Of a stretch of DNA of 64,000 bases, positions 17,555 to 29,198 are shown one piece after another; the stretch's first letter is position 1; the number at the start of each line of letters is the position of its first letter. The stretch covers positions 248,001 through 312,000 of the forward strand of contig CAVTAV010000002.1 of assembly GCA_963732795.1 (NCBI GenBank), given 5' to 3'. The stretch is from CAVTAV01 sp963732795 (lineage in GTDB: Bacteria > Pseudomonadota > Alphaproteobacteria > CAVTAV01). The position numbers and the translations under genes were made by a program. Below the pieces are notes generated by a model. That model was given only the letters and a program-made list of their open reading frames with translations. It was not told where the DNA came from and did not search any database.

Positions 17555-18877
17555 CCACCCGACAAGACCGACGACGGAACCGGACCGACCGCTCGAGATC
17601 TTCGAGGATCTCGAATCCGACGTGCAGTCCTATGCGCGGTCGTTTCCCGTGATCTTCGATCGCGCCGAAGGCGCCCACATCTACGATCAGGACGGCGCCG
17701 GCCTATCTCGACTTCCTGTCGGGCGCCGGCAGCCTGAACTACGGCCACAACAACCCGACGCTGCGCAAGAAGCTGATCGAATATATCGAATATAACGGCA
17801 TCACCCACAGCCTCGACCTGCACACCACGGCCAAGGAGCGCTTCCTCGACGCGCTGAACCGGACGATCTTCGAGCCGCGCGACATGCGCTATGTCGTCCA
17901 GTTCACCGGCCCGACGGGCACCAACGCCGTCGAGGCGGCGATGAAGCTCGCCCGCAACATCAAGGGCCGGCACAACGTCATTTCCTTCACCAACGGCTTC
18001 CACGGCGTCTCGCTCGGCGCCATGGCGGCGACCGGCAATTCGCATCACCGCGATGCTTCGGGCATTCCGCTCGGCGGCGCGACCTCGATGCCCTATGACG
18101 GCTATCTCGGGGCCGACATCGACACGATCGAGCTGATGGACAAGATGCTCAGCGAATTCCTCGAGCGGCGGCTCGATCATCCGGCCGCCGCGATCGTCGA
18201 GACGGTGCAGGGCGAGGGCGGCCTCAATGTCGCCAGCGTCGAGTGGCTGAAGCGCCTCGAGGCGCTGTGCCGCAAGCACGACATGCTGCTGATCGTCGAC
18301 GACATTCAGGCCGGCTGCGGCCGGACCGGCACGCTTCTTCAGCTTCGAGGAAGCCGGCATCTCGCCCGATATGGTGACGCTGTCCAAGTCGCTGAGCGGC
18401 TATGGCCTGCCTTTCGCGGTGCTGCTGATCAAGGAGCAGTACGACCGCTGGAAGCCAGGCGAGCACAACGGCACGTTCCGCGGCAACAACCATGCCTTCG
18501 TGACGGCGACGACCGCGCTCGTCACTTATTGGTCGGATGACGCCTTCGCCAGCGAGGTCCGCCGCAAGGGCGACATCCTGGCGGCCCGCGCTCGCCGAGA
18601 TCGCCGACCAATGCCCGGAGGGGCCGTGACGCCCAAGGGCCGCGGCATGATGCGCGGCTTGAGCTTCTCCCGGCCCAAGCAGGCGTCGGAAACCGCGCGG
18701 CGGCCTTCAAGTCCAGGGCCTCATCATCGAGACCAGCGGCGCGGAATCCCAGGTGGTGAAATGCCTGCCGCCGCTCATCGATCACCGACGAGGAGCTTCG
18801 GTCGGCCTTTCGATCCTGGAGAAGGCGACGCTCGATGTCGTCGGCCGGGCGAACGACGCAGGCCGCAGGCGGCTTGA
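17551..18877 (+). CDS. ectB: Diaminobutyrate-2-oxoglutarate aminotransferase, many frameshifts
   Basis: Class III PLP aminotransferase that makes L-2,4-diaminobutyrate from aspartate semialdehyde, the first ectoine-specific step. The pieces in order are IFEDLESDVQSYARSFP, then DFLSGAGSLNYGHNNP, QFTGPTGTNAVEAAMKLAR, HPAAAIVETVQGEGG, LLIVDDIQAGCGRTG and the PLP-lysine segment LSKSLSGYGLP. After these come EHNGTFRGNNHAFVT, PKGRGMMRGL, LIIETSGAESQVVKCLPP and a degraded C-terminus. The frame changes about nine times (near 17570, 17700, 18338, 18588, 18620, 18700, 18783, 18812 and at the end). The active-site and cofactor motifs are all kept, and the flanking ectA and ectC are intact, so sequence error is more likely than decay. 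The stop at 18877 is the best guess. Confidence 0.85.
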
Positions 18878-18888
18878 GGCGCGAGAGC

Positions 18889-19305
18889 ATGATCACCCGC
18901 GACTTCAAGACGGCCCATGCGAGCGACCGCCGCGTGGTCACCGAGAATTGGGAGAGCACGCGGCTGGTCCTCAAGGAGGACGGCATGGGCTTCTCGTTCC
19001 ACATCACCACCATCTATGCCGGGACCGAGACCATGATCTGGTACCAGAACCATCTCGAGGCGGTCTTTTGCCTCTCGGGAGAAGGCGAGGTGGAGACGAC
19101 CGACGACGGCAAGATCCACCCGATAGCACCGGGCGTGATCTATTGCCTCGATAAGAACGATCGGCATCTCCTCCGCGCCAAGAGCGAGATGGTGCTGGCC
19201 TGTGTCTTCAATCCGCCGCTTGTCGGCGACGAGGTTCACGACGAGAACGGCGTTTATCCGGTGGCCGGGGACCAACCGGACGAGGGGCCCGGCGCAGCGG
19301 CCTGA
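18889..19305 (+). CDS. ectC: L-ectoine synthase
   Basis: 138-residue cupin that cyclises N-gamma-acetyl-diaminobutyrate to ectoine, the last step. The start MITRDFKTAHASDRRV is the family start. ENWESTRLVLKEDGMGFSFHITTI, HLEAVFCLSGEGEVE and IAPGVIYCLDKNDRH carry the metal- and substrate-binding cupin motifs. It is unbroken and normal in length. It lies 11 bases after ectB. No ectD hydroxylase gene is nearby, so this locus makes ectoine rather than hydroxyectoine. Confidence 0.93.
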   Translation: MITRDFKTAHASDRRVVTENWESTRLVLKEDGMGFSFHITTIYAGTETMIWYQNHLEAVFCLSGEGEVETTDDGKIHPIAPGVIYCLDKNDRHLLRAKSEMVLACVFNPPLVGDEVHDENGVYPVAGDQPDEGPGAAA

Positions 19306-19327
19306 TCGACCGAAACGGAGGCTGGAC

Positions 19328-20781
19328 ATGACGGCTGCGAGCTTCATCGCCTTTCTCGCCGTGTTTCTGGCGATAGGGATCGCGTCCGCGCGCCGCGCCC
19401 AGGGCACGCGCAAGGACTATTACCTCGCCAGCCAGAGCGTCTCGCCCGCGCTGGTGGGCCTGTCGGCTGTCGCGACCAACAACAGCGGCTATATGTTCAT
19501 CGGCGTGATCGGCTACACCTATGCGACCGGCCTGCCGGCGATCTGGCTGATGCTGGGGTGGATCCTGGGCGATTTCCTCGCCTCGCTGTTCATCCACCGC
19601 AAGATCACGATGGCCACCTCGACGACCGGCACCTTGAGCTTCGCGGGGCTCCTGAGCCGGTGGCAGGGCACCAATTTCGCGGTCTTCTGCCGGGTCGCCT
19701 CGATCATCTCGATCATGTTCCTCGGCGCCTATTCGGCGGCGCAGCTCGCGGCGGGCGGCAAGGCGCTGCACGTGCTGTTCGGCTGGCCCCAGGCGACCGG
19801 CGCGATCATCGGCAGCGTAATCGTTCTCGTCTATTGTATCGCCGGCGGCATCCGCGCCTCGATCTGGACCGATGCGGCGCAATCGGCTGTCATGCTGGCC
19901 GCGATGGCTGCTTCTTTTCGTTACCGGCATTCATGGGCTTGGCGGAATCGAGGGAACCTGGGCCAAGATGGAGGCCATTCCGGGCTTCACCAATTGGTTT
20001 CCGCCGGATCTGCTGCTGCCGGGCTTCAGCGGCATGCTGCTGTTCGTGCTGGGCTGGATGTTCGCGGGCTTCAGCGTGGTCGGCCAGCCGCACATCATGG
20101 TCCGCTTCATGGCGCTCGATAAGCCGGAGAACATCGTGCGGGCGCGCGATCTATTACTACGGCTTCTTCACGATCTTCTACTTCTTCGCCAACGGCGTTG
20201 GCATGATGTCGCGGCTCTATCTGCCGCATTTGCAGATCGCTCGATCCCGAACTCGCCCTGCCGACCATCGCATTGGAGCTATTGCCGCCGCTTGCGGTCG
20301 GCATGATCCTCGCCGGCATTTTCGCCGCCACCATGTCGACGGCGGATTCGCTGATCCTGAGTTGCTCGGCGGCCTTGACCCACGATCTTTTCCCGAAGGC
20401 CTTCAAGTCGACCAGGATGGTGAAGGTCGGCACACTCGCCGTCACGCTCCTGGCGCTGGTCATCGCGCTCAATCAGACCCGAGCGTGTTCAGCCTCGTGA
20501 TCCTGGCCTGGTCGGTCATGGCCTCGGCCTTCGCGCCGCTCCTCGTCGTCTACGCCCTCGGCGGCCGTCCCGGCGAGACGACGGCGCTTACCATGATGGT
20601 CACCGGCGTCGCCACGGCTCTCATCTGGCGCCATTTCGGCCTGCAGGACGCGATCTACGAAGGCATGCCCGGCATCCTCTCCGGCCTTGCCATGTACGGC
20701 GTCGCGGAAGCGATCCGCCGCAGCGTGGGCGTATCCTGGCGGTCGCAGGCGGAAGTGGTCGAAGAGAGAACGCGGGACTGA
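19328..20781 (+). CDS. Sodium:solute symporter (SSS family), frameshifted
   Basis: About 484 residues and some 12-13 hydrophobic segments after repair. SSS landmarks are LSAVATNNSGYMFIGVIGY near residue 45, MATSTTGTLSFAGLLSRW, GGIRASIWTDAAQSAVM, and the conserved TM8-9 region ILAGIFAATMSTADSLILSCSAALTHD, which corresponds to the Na+-binding part of PutP. The frame changes near 19910, 20150, 20245 and 20482. It follows ectC by 22 bases in the same direction, so uptake of a compatible solute (ectoine, proline or betaine) is plausible. This is inferred from context only. Confidence 0.8.
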
Positions 20782-20793
20782 CAGCCCATACTC

Positions 20794-20819
20794 CGTTCGG
20801 CCTGAGCCTGTCGAAGGCC
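20794..20819. repeat. Possible dispersed short repeat (cgttcggcctgagcctgtcg)
   Basis: The 26 bases between convergent genes contain ttcggcctgagcctgtcgaa. Sequences of this form (ttcgac-aggctcaggc) are widespread intergenic repeats in alphaproteobacteria. Only one copy is seen in this window, so the call rests on recollection. Confidence 0.35.
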
Positions 20820-20842
20820 AAGATTTCGACACGGACTTTCCT

Positions 20843-21745
20843 TCAGCGCATCGTCACAATACCGGTGTCCGGCAGGGACCGGACGTCCACGGCGACGTCG
20901 ATGATGTGCTCGCCGCCGCCGAAGATGACGCCGTTGACCGGGCTGACGTCGCCGTAGTCGCGGCCCCAGGCGAGCAGGACGTGCTCGTCGGTCGGGATGA
21001 GGTTGTTGGTCGGGTCGAGATCGACCCAGCCATAGCCGGGGCACCAGACCGAAAGCCAGGCATGGGAGGCGTCGGCGCCGACCAGTTTCTCGCGGCCTTC
21101 CGGGGCCTTGGTTAAGAGATAGCCGCTGACATAGCGCGCCGGCAGCTTCATCGCCCGGAAGCAGGCGATCTGGAGATGGGCGAAGTCCTGGCATACGCCG
21201 CGCTTCATCCGCAGCACCTCGTCCACGGTCGTCGTGACCGTGGTCGCGCCGCCTTCGTATGTGAATTCGTTGTAGATGCGGCTGGTCAGATCCAGCGCGG
21301 CTTCGAGAATCGGCCGGCCCGGCGGGAAGGATTCCTGGGCGAATTTCGTGACCTCGCCGTCCGCCGCCGTGAACGGTGAATTCGAAGGCGAATTGCAGCA
21401 CCTGGAGTCCGAGCGGCGAGCGGTCGCGCTCCACCGTCGTCGTAGACCTGATCCCAGGCCAGCGTGCTCTCCGGCGCGGGCGTCGAGGGCGGCGCTCACC
21501 TCGACGACGCTTCGCGAATGAATCAACAGCTCCTTGTGCTGGGTCTGGAGCGCGACGAAGGTAATCGGATTGCCGAAGAAGTCTGTCCCGGACTCGTTGA
21601 GCGAGGGCGCGGGTGTGACAGTGAGGGCCGAGCGGTGGCAGATCTGCCGGCTCGTGGTGCGCGGCGACAGATGGAACATGTGGTGCGAGATCGACACCGG
21701 CTGGCTGTATTTGTAGGTCGTCTGATGACTGACGTCGAAGATCAT
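20843..21745 (-). CDS. Transglutaminase-like cysteine protein with bacterial N-terminal domain, internal frameshifts
   Basis: 300 residues in the longest frame. The N-terminal beta domain (MIFDVSHQTTYKYSQPVSISHHMFHLSPR) is the usual start of bacterial transglutaminase-like proteins. The catalytic triad is visible as Cys185 in GVCQDFAHL, His228 in ADASHAWLSVW and Asp244 in WVDLDPTNN. Between about residues 86 and 135 the frame is lost and regained (changes near 21475 to 21370), so that stretch is unreliable. The family hydrolyses or transfers on amide bonds. Its start overlaps the stop of the ATP-grasp/alpha-E gene by 4 bases, so it is last in a three-gene operon. Confidence 0.8.
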   Translation of the reverse strand: MIFDVSHQTTYKYSQPVSISHHMFHLSPRTTSRQICHRSALTVTPAPSLNESGTDFFGNPITFVALQTQHKELLIHSRSVVEVSAALDARAGEHAGLGSGLRRRWSATARRSDSRCCNSPSNSPFTAADGEVTKFAQESFPPGRPILEAALDLTSRIYNEFTYEGGATTVTTTVDEVLRMKRGVCQDFAHLQIACFRAMKLPARYVSGYLLTKAPEGREKLVGADASHAWLSVWCPGYGWVDLDPTNNLIPTDEHVLLAWGRDYGDVSPVNGVIFGGGEHIIDVAVDVRSLPDTGIVTMR

Positions 21746-24357
21746 ACCGGCGCTCCGATGCGGTGGCCGGTAACGGCTTCGCGGGCCTCTTCGGCATGGC
21801 TGAAATAGGTCCGGGTCAGAATCTCCGAAAGCGCCCCGAGAGCGGTGGACACGCGGTCCAAGAGTTCCTCGAGCTGCTTCCGATGCTTGCGCCGGGTCTT
21901 CTCCGAAAGCCCGATCGCATCCGAAAGCCTCAGATCGGTCAGGACCGCCATCACCACCCGCTGATCGGGACCGCGCATCGGCCGGTTCGGATCGCGCGGC
22001 AGCTCGTCGATATGCTGGGCGAGGGCCGCGACCTGGAACGCCGCCGAGCGCGGGTTGGTCTCGTCCAGAAGCAGGAGATCGAGCACCGGCGTCAGGAACG
22101 GCGTCGCGGCATAGCGCGCCCGATAGGTCATGATGCTGTCGGCGAGCTCCAGCAGCAGGACGAGGCTACCGTCCTCCTCGGGGTCGCCGCCGCCCAGGAG
22201 CCCTTGGAGGATTTCGACGATGTGGAAGCCGCGCTCGATCCGGCGGCCCATTTCGAGGAAGCGCCAGCCATGGCTCCGCGTCATGTTCTCCATCTCCAGC
22301 CCGCTGAAGGCGGAGAGCGTGCGCATGCCTTCGCCCAGCGCATCGATCGCGCTGGCGAGATCGATCATGTCGTAATTGATCGGCGCGGGGGGCATCGGCG
22401 GGAACTGGTCGGGCGCGATGCGCCGCAGCGTCCACCACGCGCCGACCGACAGCCGGTCGCGGGCCAGGGTCGCGGTGCGCTGGAGGTTCGTCAGGGTGTC
22501 GATCAGGCCGAATTCGGCCTCCTTGTCGTACATCAGACGACCGAGGACGTTCCGGATGTCGCCCTTGAGGGTCGGCTTGCCGGTCTTTTTCGACGTCCTC
22601 GGTCAGGTTGCCTTCTCGGCGAGCGGTCCGAGCACGCGCTGCATGGCGGGCAGGTCGTCCACCGGTCGGCTGTCCTCGATCAGGCGAGACATGACGCTGT
22701 TCAGGACCCGCATCGTGTCCTCGGCGCGCTCGGCATAGCGGCCGAGCCAGAACAGATTGTCGGCCGCGCGGCTCGGCAGGTCCTTGCCGGTGCGCCGGAG
22801 CTCGACGACGCCGAGGCGCGAGCGCTGAGCGGCGGTGGCCTGGGGTACCGGCTGGTCGGAGACGATCCAGGTATCCTTGCTGCCGCCGCCATATTGGAGC
22901 GCGGTGTCGCGGGAATCGCTGGTCGCCGAGATGCGGGCGAGGCCGCCGGGCATGACCGTATAGCCGTCGCCCGTCGCCGCGACGAACATTCGGAGGATCA
23001 CCGGTGCGGGCTGCAGCCTGCCGTCGATCCAGGACGGCGTCGTGGACAGAGTCATCGGCTCCTTGGCGACATAATCGAAGCCGCGGGCCACGGATGCGCT
23101 GCGATGAAGGTCTCGCGGTCGACGCCGTCCTCGAGCGGCGGGGCCGAGCGTGCGGCGCGGGCCGGACCGAGCGACGCTCGAAGGCGCGCTTGACATAGAG
23201 TCCGTCGAGATTGTCGAGCACGTAGTGCTGTGGCTCGGGCTGGCCGCACCACCACGTCGCGACCGACGGAAGCTTGAGGTCCTCGCCGAGAAGCCGCTGG
23301 CAGAGCGCGGGCAGGAAGGCCATCAAGGCCTCGCTCTCGACGAGGCCGGAGCCGAGCGTGTTGGCGCAGATGATGTTGCCGGCCCGCGCCGCATGGACGA
23401 GGCCGGGCACGCCGAAGCGAGAGTCCGTTCGAAGTTCCAGGGGATCGCAGGCGTCGCTCGCGAGCCAGCGCAGCAGAACCTCGATATGCTTCAGCCCGTC
23501 GAGCGTCTTGAGATAGAGCCGATTGTCGCGCAGCGTCAGGTCCGCGCCCTCGGCGATGCGTGTAGCCGAGATAGCGCGCCAGATAGCTATGCGCGAGATA
23601 GTTCGGCCGGGTCGGGCCGGGCGAGAGCACGACGACGCGCGGATTGTCGTGCGAAACCAATGACATATGTCCGTCGCGCATGGCCAGGAAGAAGGCCGCG
23701 AGACGCTGTACGTTATTGTCGCGGAACTGCTCCTGGAAGCCGTGCGACATGGCGATGCGGTTTTCGAGCGCGAAGCCGCCACCTTCGGGCGACTGGCAGC
23801 GGTCGGTCAGCACCCACCAGCGGCCATCCGGCGAGCGGCCGAGATCGGCGGCGTAGAAATGCAGGAAGATGCCGTCCTGCGCGCCTCGATATTGTGGCAG
23901 GGCCGCAGGAACTGCGGATTGCCGTAGACCAGCGGGGCCGGGAGGCTGCCGTCCATCAACAGCCGTTGCGGGCCGTAGAGATCGGCGAGCAGGGCGTTCA
24001 ACAGCCGGGCGCGCTGCATCGAGGCCGGCTTCGAGCGCGCGCCATTCCTGCTGCGGCAGGATCAGCGGGATCGCGTCGAGCGACCAGGCGCGCTCCGTGC
24101 GCTGCGGCTTGCATCGGGTTGGCGCTGAACGCCAGGCCGTTCTCGAACAGGATGCGCTCGACCCGGCCCCAGCGGCGCTCCAGTTCGTCGGGCGGCAGGT
24201 TCTGAAGCCAGGACAGAAAGGGCTGCCAGTGCTCGCGGATCGAGCCGTCCGGCGCCATCATCTCGTCGTAAGCGTCCGGATTGGGCCGGTACTCGTTAGA
24301 GACCAGCCGCATGGTGGAGAACGGCGCGTGAGACGCAGCGGCGTTCGAGAAATCCAT
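21742..24357 (-). CDS. Circularly permuted ATP-grasp fused to alpha-E domain, many frameshifts
   Basis: Spans about 870 residues when the frames are joined. The N-terminal and middle part is the circularly permuted type 2 ATP-grasp (formerly DUF404/DUF407): NEYRPNPDAYDEMM, LLADLYGPQRLLMDGSLP, RDNNVQRLAAFFLA, VVVLSPGPTRPNYLAHSYLARYLG, ADLTLRDNRLYLKTLDG, GNIICANTLGSGLVES, and YVAKEPMTLSTTPSW. The C-terminal part is the helical alpha-E domain: NLFWLGRYAERAEDTMR, then SHGWRFLEMGRRIERGF and SDSIMTYRARY-like LADSIMTYRARY. The frame changes at least seven times (near 24110, 23870, 23820, 23565, 23190, 23115 and 22605). ATP-grasp proteins of this class are thought to form peptide-like amide bonds. 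The neighbours are two transglutaminase-like proteins, which fits a ligase/hydrolase pair. The substrate is unknown. Confidence 0.78.
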
Positions 24358-24453
24358 ACGGGCGCTTCCCTAAAACTAGGACACGAGCGGTTTCGCAACC
24401 GCGAACAGACGTATCTCATATCATGAATTCGGAAATTCAGCATTAATGGGCGC

Positions 24454-27400
24454 TTAAGGACGTCTTAGATCCAAAGTCATTGGAAAATATCGGGATTTTT
24501 TTCTTCCGTCGGGGAGCGTCGATCGGGCCCGGCGTGTGGCCAATATCGAAGAATCGAGCGAGCCGCCGGCTTTCCGCCTCGAAGGAGTTGACCGGGAACG
24601 TCTCGAAGCTCCGCCCGCCGGGATGGGCCACATGATAGGTAAACCCGCCGAGCGAGCGATTGTTCCATGGATCGACCACGTCGAACACCAGCGGCGCATG
24701 GGACGGAATGGTCGGATGGAGGGAGTTCGGCGGTTGCCAGGCCTTGAACCGGACGCCGGCGACGCCCTGGCCGTTGACGCCGGTCGGGTGCAGCGGCACG
24801 CGGCGGCCGTTGCAGGTGACGACATGGCGTTGGTCGGCGATGCCCGAAACCAGACAGCTGAAGCCGCTCGACCGAGGAATCCACATAACGCGCGGTACCG
24901 CCGATGACACCTTCCTCGCCGAGCACATGCCAGGGCTCCAGCGCCTGCCGGGCCTCGATCGTGATGCCGTCGCGCTCGACTTCGCCATAGAGCGGGAAGC
25001 GGAATTCGAAATGGGCCGCGAACCATTCGTCCTTCAGCGTCGAAGCCGGCGTCCCGCATGTCGCGCAGCACGTCCCGGAAGTCGGCCCAGACGAAGAAGG
25101 GCAGCATGAATTTGTCGTTGAGCGCCGTGCCCCAGCGCACCAGCGGCTTCGTATAGGGCTCGCGCCAGAACCGCGCGATCAGCGCCCGGAGCAGCAATTG
25201 CTGGGTCAGGCTCATGCGCGCGTGAGGCGGCATCTCGAAGGCGCGGAACTCGACGAGGCCCAGGCGGCCGGTCGGCCCGTCGGGCGAATAGAGCTTGTCG
25301 ATGCAGATTTCGGTGCGGTGGGTATTGCCGGTGACGTCGACCAGGAGATTGCGCAGCAGCCGGTCGACCAGCCAGGGCCGCATCCTTTCGTTGCCCGGCT
25401 CGGGCATCTGGGCGAAGGCGATTTCCAGCTCGTAGAGCGTGTCGTGACGCGCCTCGTCGACCCGTGGCGCCTGGCTGGTCGGGCCGATGAAGAGGCCGGA
25501 GAACAGATAGGAGAGCGACGGATGGTTCTGCCAGTAGGTCACGAGGCTGCGCAGCAAGGTCGGGCCGTCGCAGGAACGGGCTGTCCGCCGGTGTCTTGCC
25601 GCCGACAACGACATGGTTGCCGCCGCCCGTGCCGGTATGACGGCCGTCGATCATGAATTTCTCGGTGCCGAGCCGGGAAAGCCGGGCTTCCTCGTATAGA
25701 ATTTCGGTGTTGTTGACGAGTTCGGGCCAATTCGAGGCGGGGTGGATGTTGACCTCGATGACGCCGGGATCGGGCGTGACCTTGATGACGTTCAGTCGCT
25801 CGTCCGAGGGGGGCGTATAGCCTTCGACATGGACCGGCTGCTTGAGGTCCCGCGCGGTCTTTTCGATCGCGTTGATGAGATCGACATAGTCGTCGGCGGC
25901 CTCGGTCGGCGGCAGGAAGACGCAAATCCGTCCGTCGCGCGGCTCGACCGCAAGCGCCGTTCTGACTGTTTCCGTCGATCGAATTCAGCTCCTGCTCGAC
26001 GATCGTCTGAGCCCGGCCGTCGGCTTGGCGCGCCTGGGTCCTGAGGCCCACCGGCTTCGTCGATCCACGTCGATCGTCGGGCTCCTCGCAGTCGTCCCGG
26101 GAGCGGTCGGCAGGTCGCCCTTGCGGCGCGAACGGATCCTGCGGGAAGTAATAGGGATAGGCCGCCTTCGGGATATGGGGCAGGGAGCCGAGCGGCAGGC
26201 GATAGCCGATCGGCGAGTCCCCCGGCACCAGGAACACGCGGCCGCGCCGGGTTTTCCAGGCCTCGCTCCGCCAGCCGCCGTGGTCGGCCGCGTTCCAGCG
26301 CTGCACCGGCAGGACGTAGCCGACCGGCTTGTCGAGGCCGCGCTCGAACACGCGGGCAAGGCGGGCGCGCTCCTCGGGGTCTTCCAGCTTGGAATCGAAC
26401 GGATCGACATTGTCGGGAAGCTGCGCCTCCTTGGCGATATAGGGGATCGGGTCCTCATAGGCCGGCAGGACATGCTCGCGTCGAGATGCCGAGGGTCTTT
26501 GGCGAGGCCGTCGATGAATTTCTTGGTCTTGGCGAGGCTCGGCTGGCGCTTGGAGACCTCCTCCGCGACCAATTTTGCATCGTGCCACATGGGTTGGCCG
26601 TCGCCGCGCCAATAGACCGCGAAGGCCCAACGCGGCAGGGATTCGCCCGGATACCATTTGCCCTGGCCGAAATGCAGGAGCCCGCCCGGCGCGAAACGGT
26701 CTCTGCAGACGCTGGATCAAATCGGCCGCGAGCGCCCGCTTGGTGGGGCCGACGGCCTCGGTGTTCCATTCCGGCTCGTCAGGGTGGTCGATCGACACGA
26801 AGGTCGGCTCGCCGCCGATGGTCAGCCGGACATCATCCGCGTCGAGCCGCTTGTCGATCTCATGGCCGAGGGTGTCGATCTCCTGCCATTGCTCCTCGGA
26901 ATAGGGCTTGGTGACGCGGGGCGATTCGTAGATGCGGTCGATCGCCATATGAAAGCCGAACTCGACCTCGGCAGGCTCGGCCATGCCGCTGATCGGCGCG
27001 GCGTTGACGTAATGCGGCGCGGCGGCGAGCGGCAAATGCCCTTCGCCGGCGACGAGCCCCGAGGTCGGATCGAAGCCGACCCAGCCGGCGCCGGGCAGGT
27101 AAACTTCCGCCCAGGCATGGAGATCGGTGAAATCCTTCTCCGGTCCCGACGGGCCGTCCAGCGATTTCATATCGGCCTCGAGCTGGATCAGATAGCCGGA
27201 GACGAAGCGCGCCGCGAGCCCGAGATTGCGCAGAATCTGGACCAGGAGCCACGCCGTATCCCGGCACGATCCCCGGCCAAGGCCAGCGTCTCCTCGCAGG
27301 ACTGGACGCCGGCCTCCATGCGGATGACATAGCCGACCTCACTCTGGAGCCGCTGGTTGATCTCGACCAGGAAATCGATCGTCCGCATCGGCGTGCGGTA

Positions 27401-27803
27401 GATCGAGGCGAGCCATTGCCCTAGCCGCGGGCCGACATCTTCGGTCTCGAGATAGGGCTCCAGCTCCTTGCGGACGCGCGGCTCGTAGGCGAACGGAAAT
27501 TCCTCGGCGGACGGCTCCAGGAAGAAGTCGAACGGGTTATAGACCGCCATCTCGGCGACGAGGCCGACCTTGATCGCGAAGAAATCGGTCTTCTCGGGGA
27601 TGACCAGCCGGGCGAGATAATTGCTGTGGGGGTCCTGCTGCCAGTTCAGGAAATGCTCGGCCGGCTCGATATTGAACGAATAGCTCAAGCATGCGGGTCC
27701 GGCAATGCGGCGCCGGCCGCAACCGGATGACCTGCGGTCCGAGGCTTATGCGGCGGTTGTAGCGATAGGTTGTCTCATGGGTGAGAGCAACATGAATAGC
27801 CAT
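24454..27803 (-). CDS. Large transglutaminase-like/DUF2126 protein, many frameshifts
   Basis: About 1,110 residues after joining frames. The first ~300 residues are transglutaminase-like: MAIHVALTHETTYRYNRRISLGPQVIRLRP, the catalytic Cys in GSCRDTAWLLVQ, His in DLHAWAEVYLPGAGW and Asp in VGFDPTSGL. The rest is DUF2126: RLTIGGEPTFVSID, YPYYFPQDPFAPQ, VNIHPASNWPELVNNTEILYEE, GTGGGNHVVVGG, HPSLSYLFSGLFIGPTSQAPR, WAQPPNSLHPTIPSHAPL-like segments, and the usual terminal TLDLRRP. The frame changes about nine times (for example near 27695, 27270, 26705, 26470, 26080, 25965, 25575, 25045, 24870, 24495). It is the first gene of the operon with the ATP-grasp/alpha-E protein and the smaller transglutaminase. 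The locus is common in alphaproteobacteria, but its product is not known to me. Confidence 0.8.
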
Positions 27804-27967
27804 GTGGTGTTGGTCCCGTCTGACTTGGTTCCCCCAGGTCGGCCGGTCTCCAGCCGGAATCGATCTTACGGATGATCAAGACGCCCGTGCAACAAGGGAA
27901 TTGTGCTTTGCACAAACGAAACGGGGACCGCACCGGCCCCCGCGCGTCGCCCGGTGCAGGGCCGGGA

Positions 27968-29198
27968 CTATTCGTAGCGCAGCGCTTCGATCGGGTTCAG
28001 CATCGAGGCCTTCCGGGCCGGATAGAAGCCGAAGAAGATCCCGACGAAGGCCGAGGCGGCGATGCGCGGTCAGCACCGTCCAGAGATCGATGGTGATGGG
28101 CCAACTGCCCACCAGCGCCATGATGGTCGATATCCCGGCTCCGAGAAAGATGCCGATGATGCCGCCCAGGATGCAAAGCGTGGTCGCCTCGCCGAGGAAC
28201 TGGGACAGGATCACCTTGCGGCGCGCGCCGATCGCCATGCGCAGGCCGATCTCGCGGGTCCGCTCGGTCACCGAAACCAGCATGATGTTCATAATTCCGA
28301 TGCCGCCGACCACCAGGGCCACGCCGCCGGTCGCGGCCAGCAGGAGGCTCATCGTGTTGAGCGCCTCGGTGCGGGTCCGGATGAACTCGGCCCGGTTGCC
28401 GACCATGAAGTCGTTGTCCTGGCCCGGCTGGATGTGACGGCGCTCGCGCAGGAGATCCGTGATCTCGTCGGAGACCGGGCCCAAGTCGTCCGACGTATCG
28501 ACCTGGACCTGCAGCGTGCCGACATTGTTCGGAACGGTCACGTCGGTATTGCCGCGGATGCGGTTGCGCATGGTGGAAATCGGGATGAGGACCGTGTCAT
28601 CCTGATCCTGTCCGAAGCCGGATTGGCCCTTGGACTGAAGTACGCCGATGACGGTGAAGGGGACGCGGTTGACGCGTATCCGGGCGCCGACCGGATCCGA
28701 GCTGCCGAACAGTTGCTTGGCCGTCGTCGCGCCGATCACGGCAACCTTCGCGCCGGACCGTGCCTCCTGGCTGGTGAATTCGCGGCCCGTCTGCACATCC
28801 CAGTCGCGGATGCCGAAATAGGCTTCATGCACGCCCTGGACCTGGGTGGACCAGTTCACGTTGCCGTAGATGAGCTGGGCGCCCGCGCTGAGACTGCCCG
28901 AAACCGCAACGACGCCCGGCAATTGCTCGATCGCCTTGACATCCGACTCCGAAAGCGGCCGCGCGCTGCCGGCACCCTCGCGCCGAGCCCGGAAGTCGGC
29001 GCCGGGGAAGACCGTCAGGATGTTGGTGCCGAGCGAGGCGACCGCCTTCTCGATCTGCGAGCTCGCGCCCGAGCTGATCGACACCATGACGATGACCGAG
29101 GCCACGCCGATGATGATGCCCAGCATGGTCAGGAACGAGCGCATCTTGTTCGCCCTCAGGGCGTTCAGCGCGATCTTGAGGATTTCGATGGGGCTCAT
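27968..29198 (-). CDS. MacB-like ABC transporter permease, one frameshift
   Basis: About 410 residues. TM1 is at about 20-42 (MRSFLTMLGIIIGVASVIVMVSIS). A large periplasmic MacB domain follows (LGTNILTVFPG, VVAVSGSLSAGAQLIYGN, WDVQTGREFT). The C-terminal membrane block has GGVALVVGGIGIMNIMLVSVTERTREIGLRMAIGAR, and it ends LNPIEALRYE after a frame change near 28066. It couples to the ATPase encoded just upstream (4-base overlap) and to the MacA-like adaptor. MacB-type pumps work with TolC to export peptides or macrolides from the periplasm. No TolC-like gene is in the window. Confidence 0.87.
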
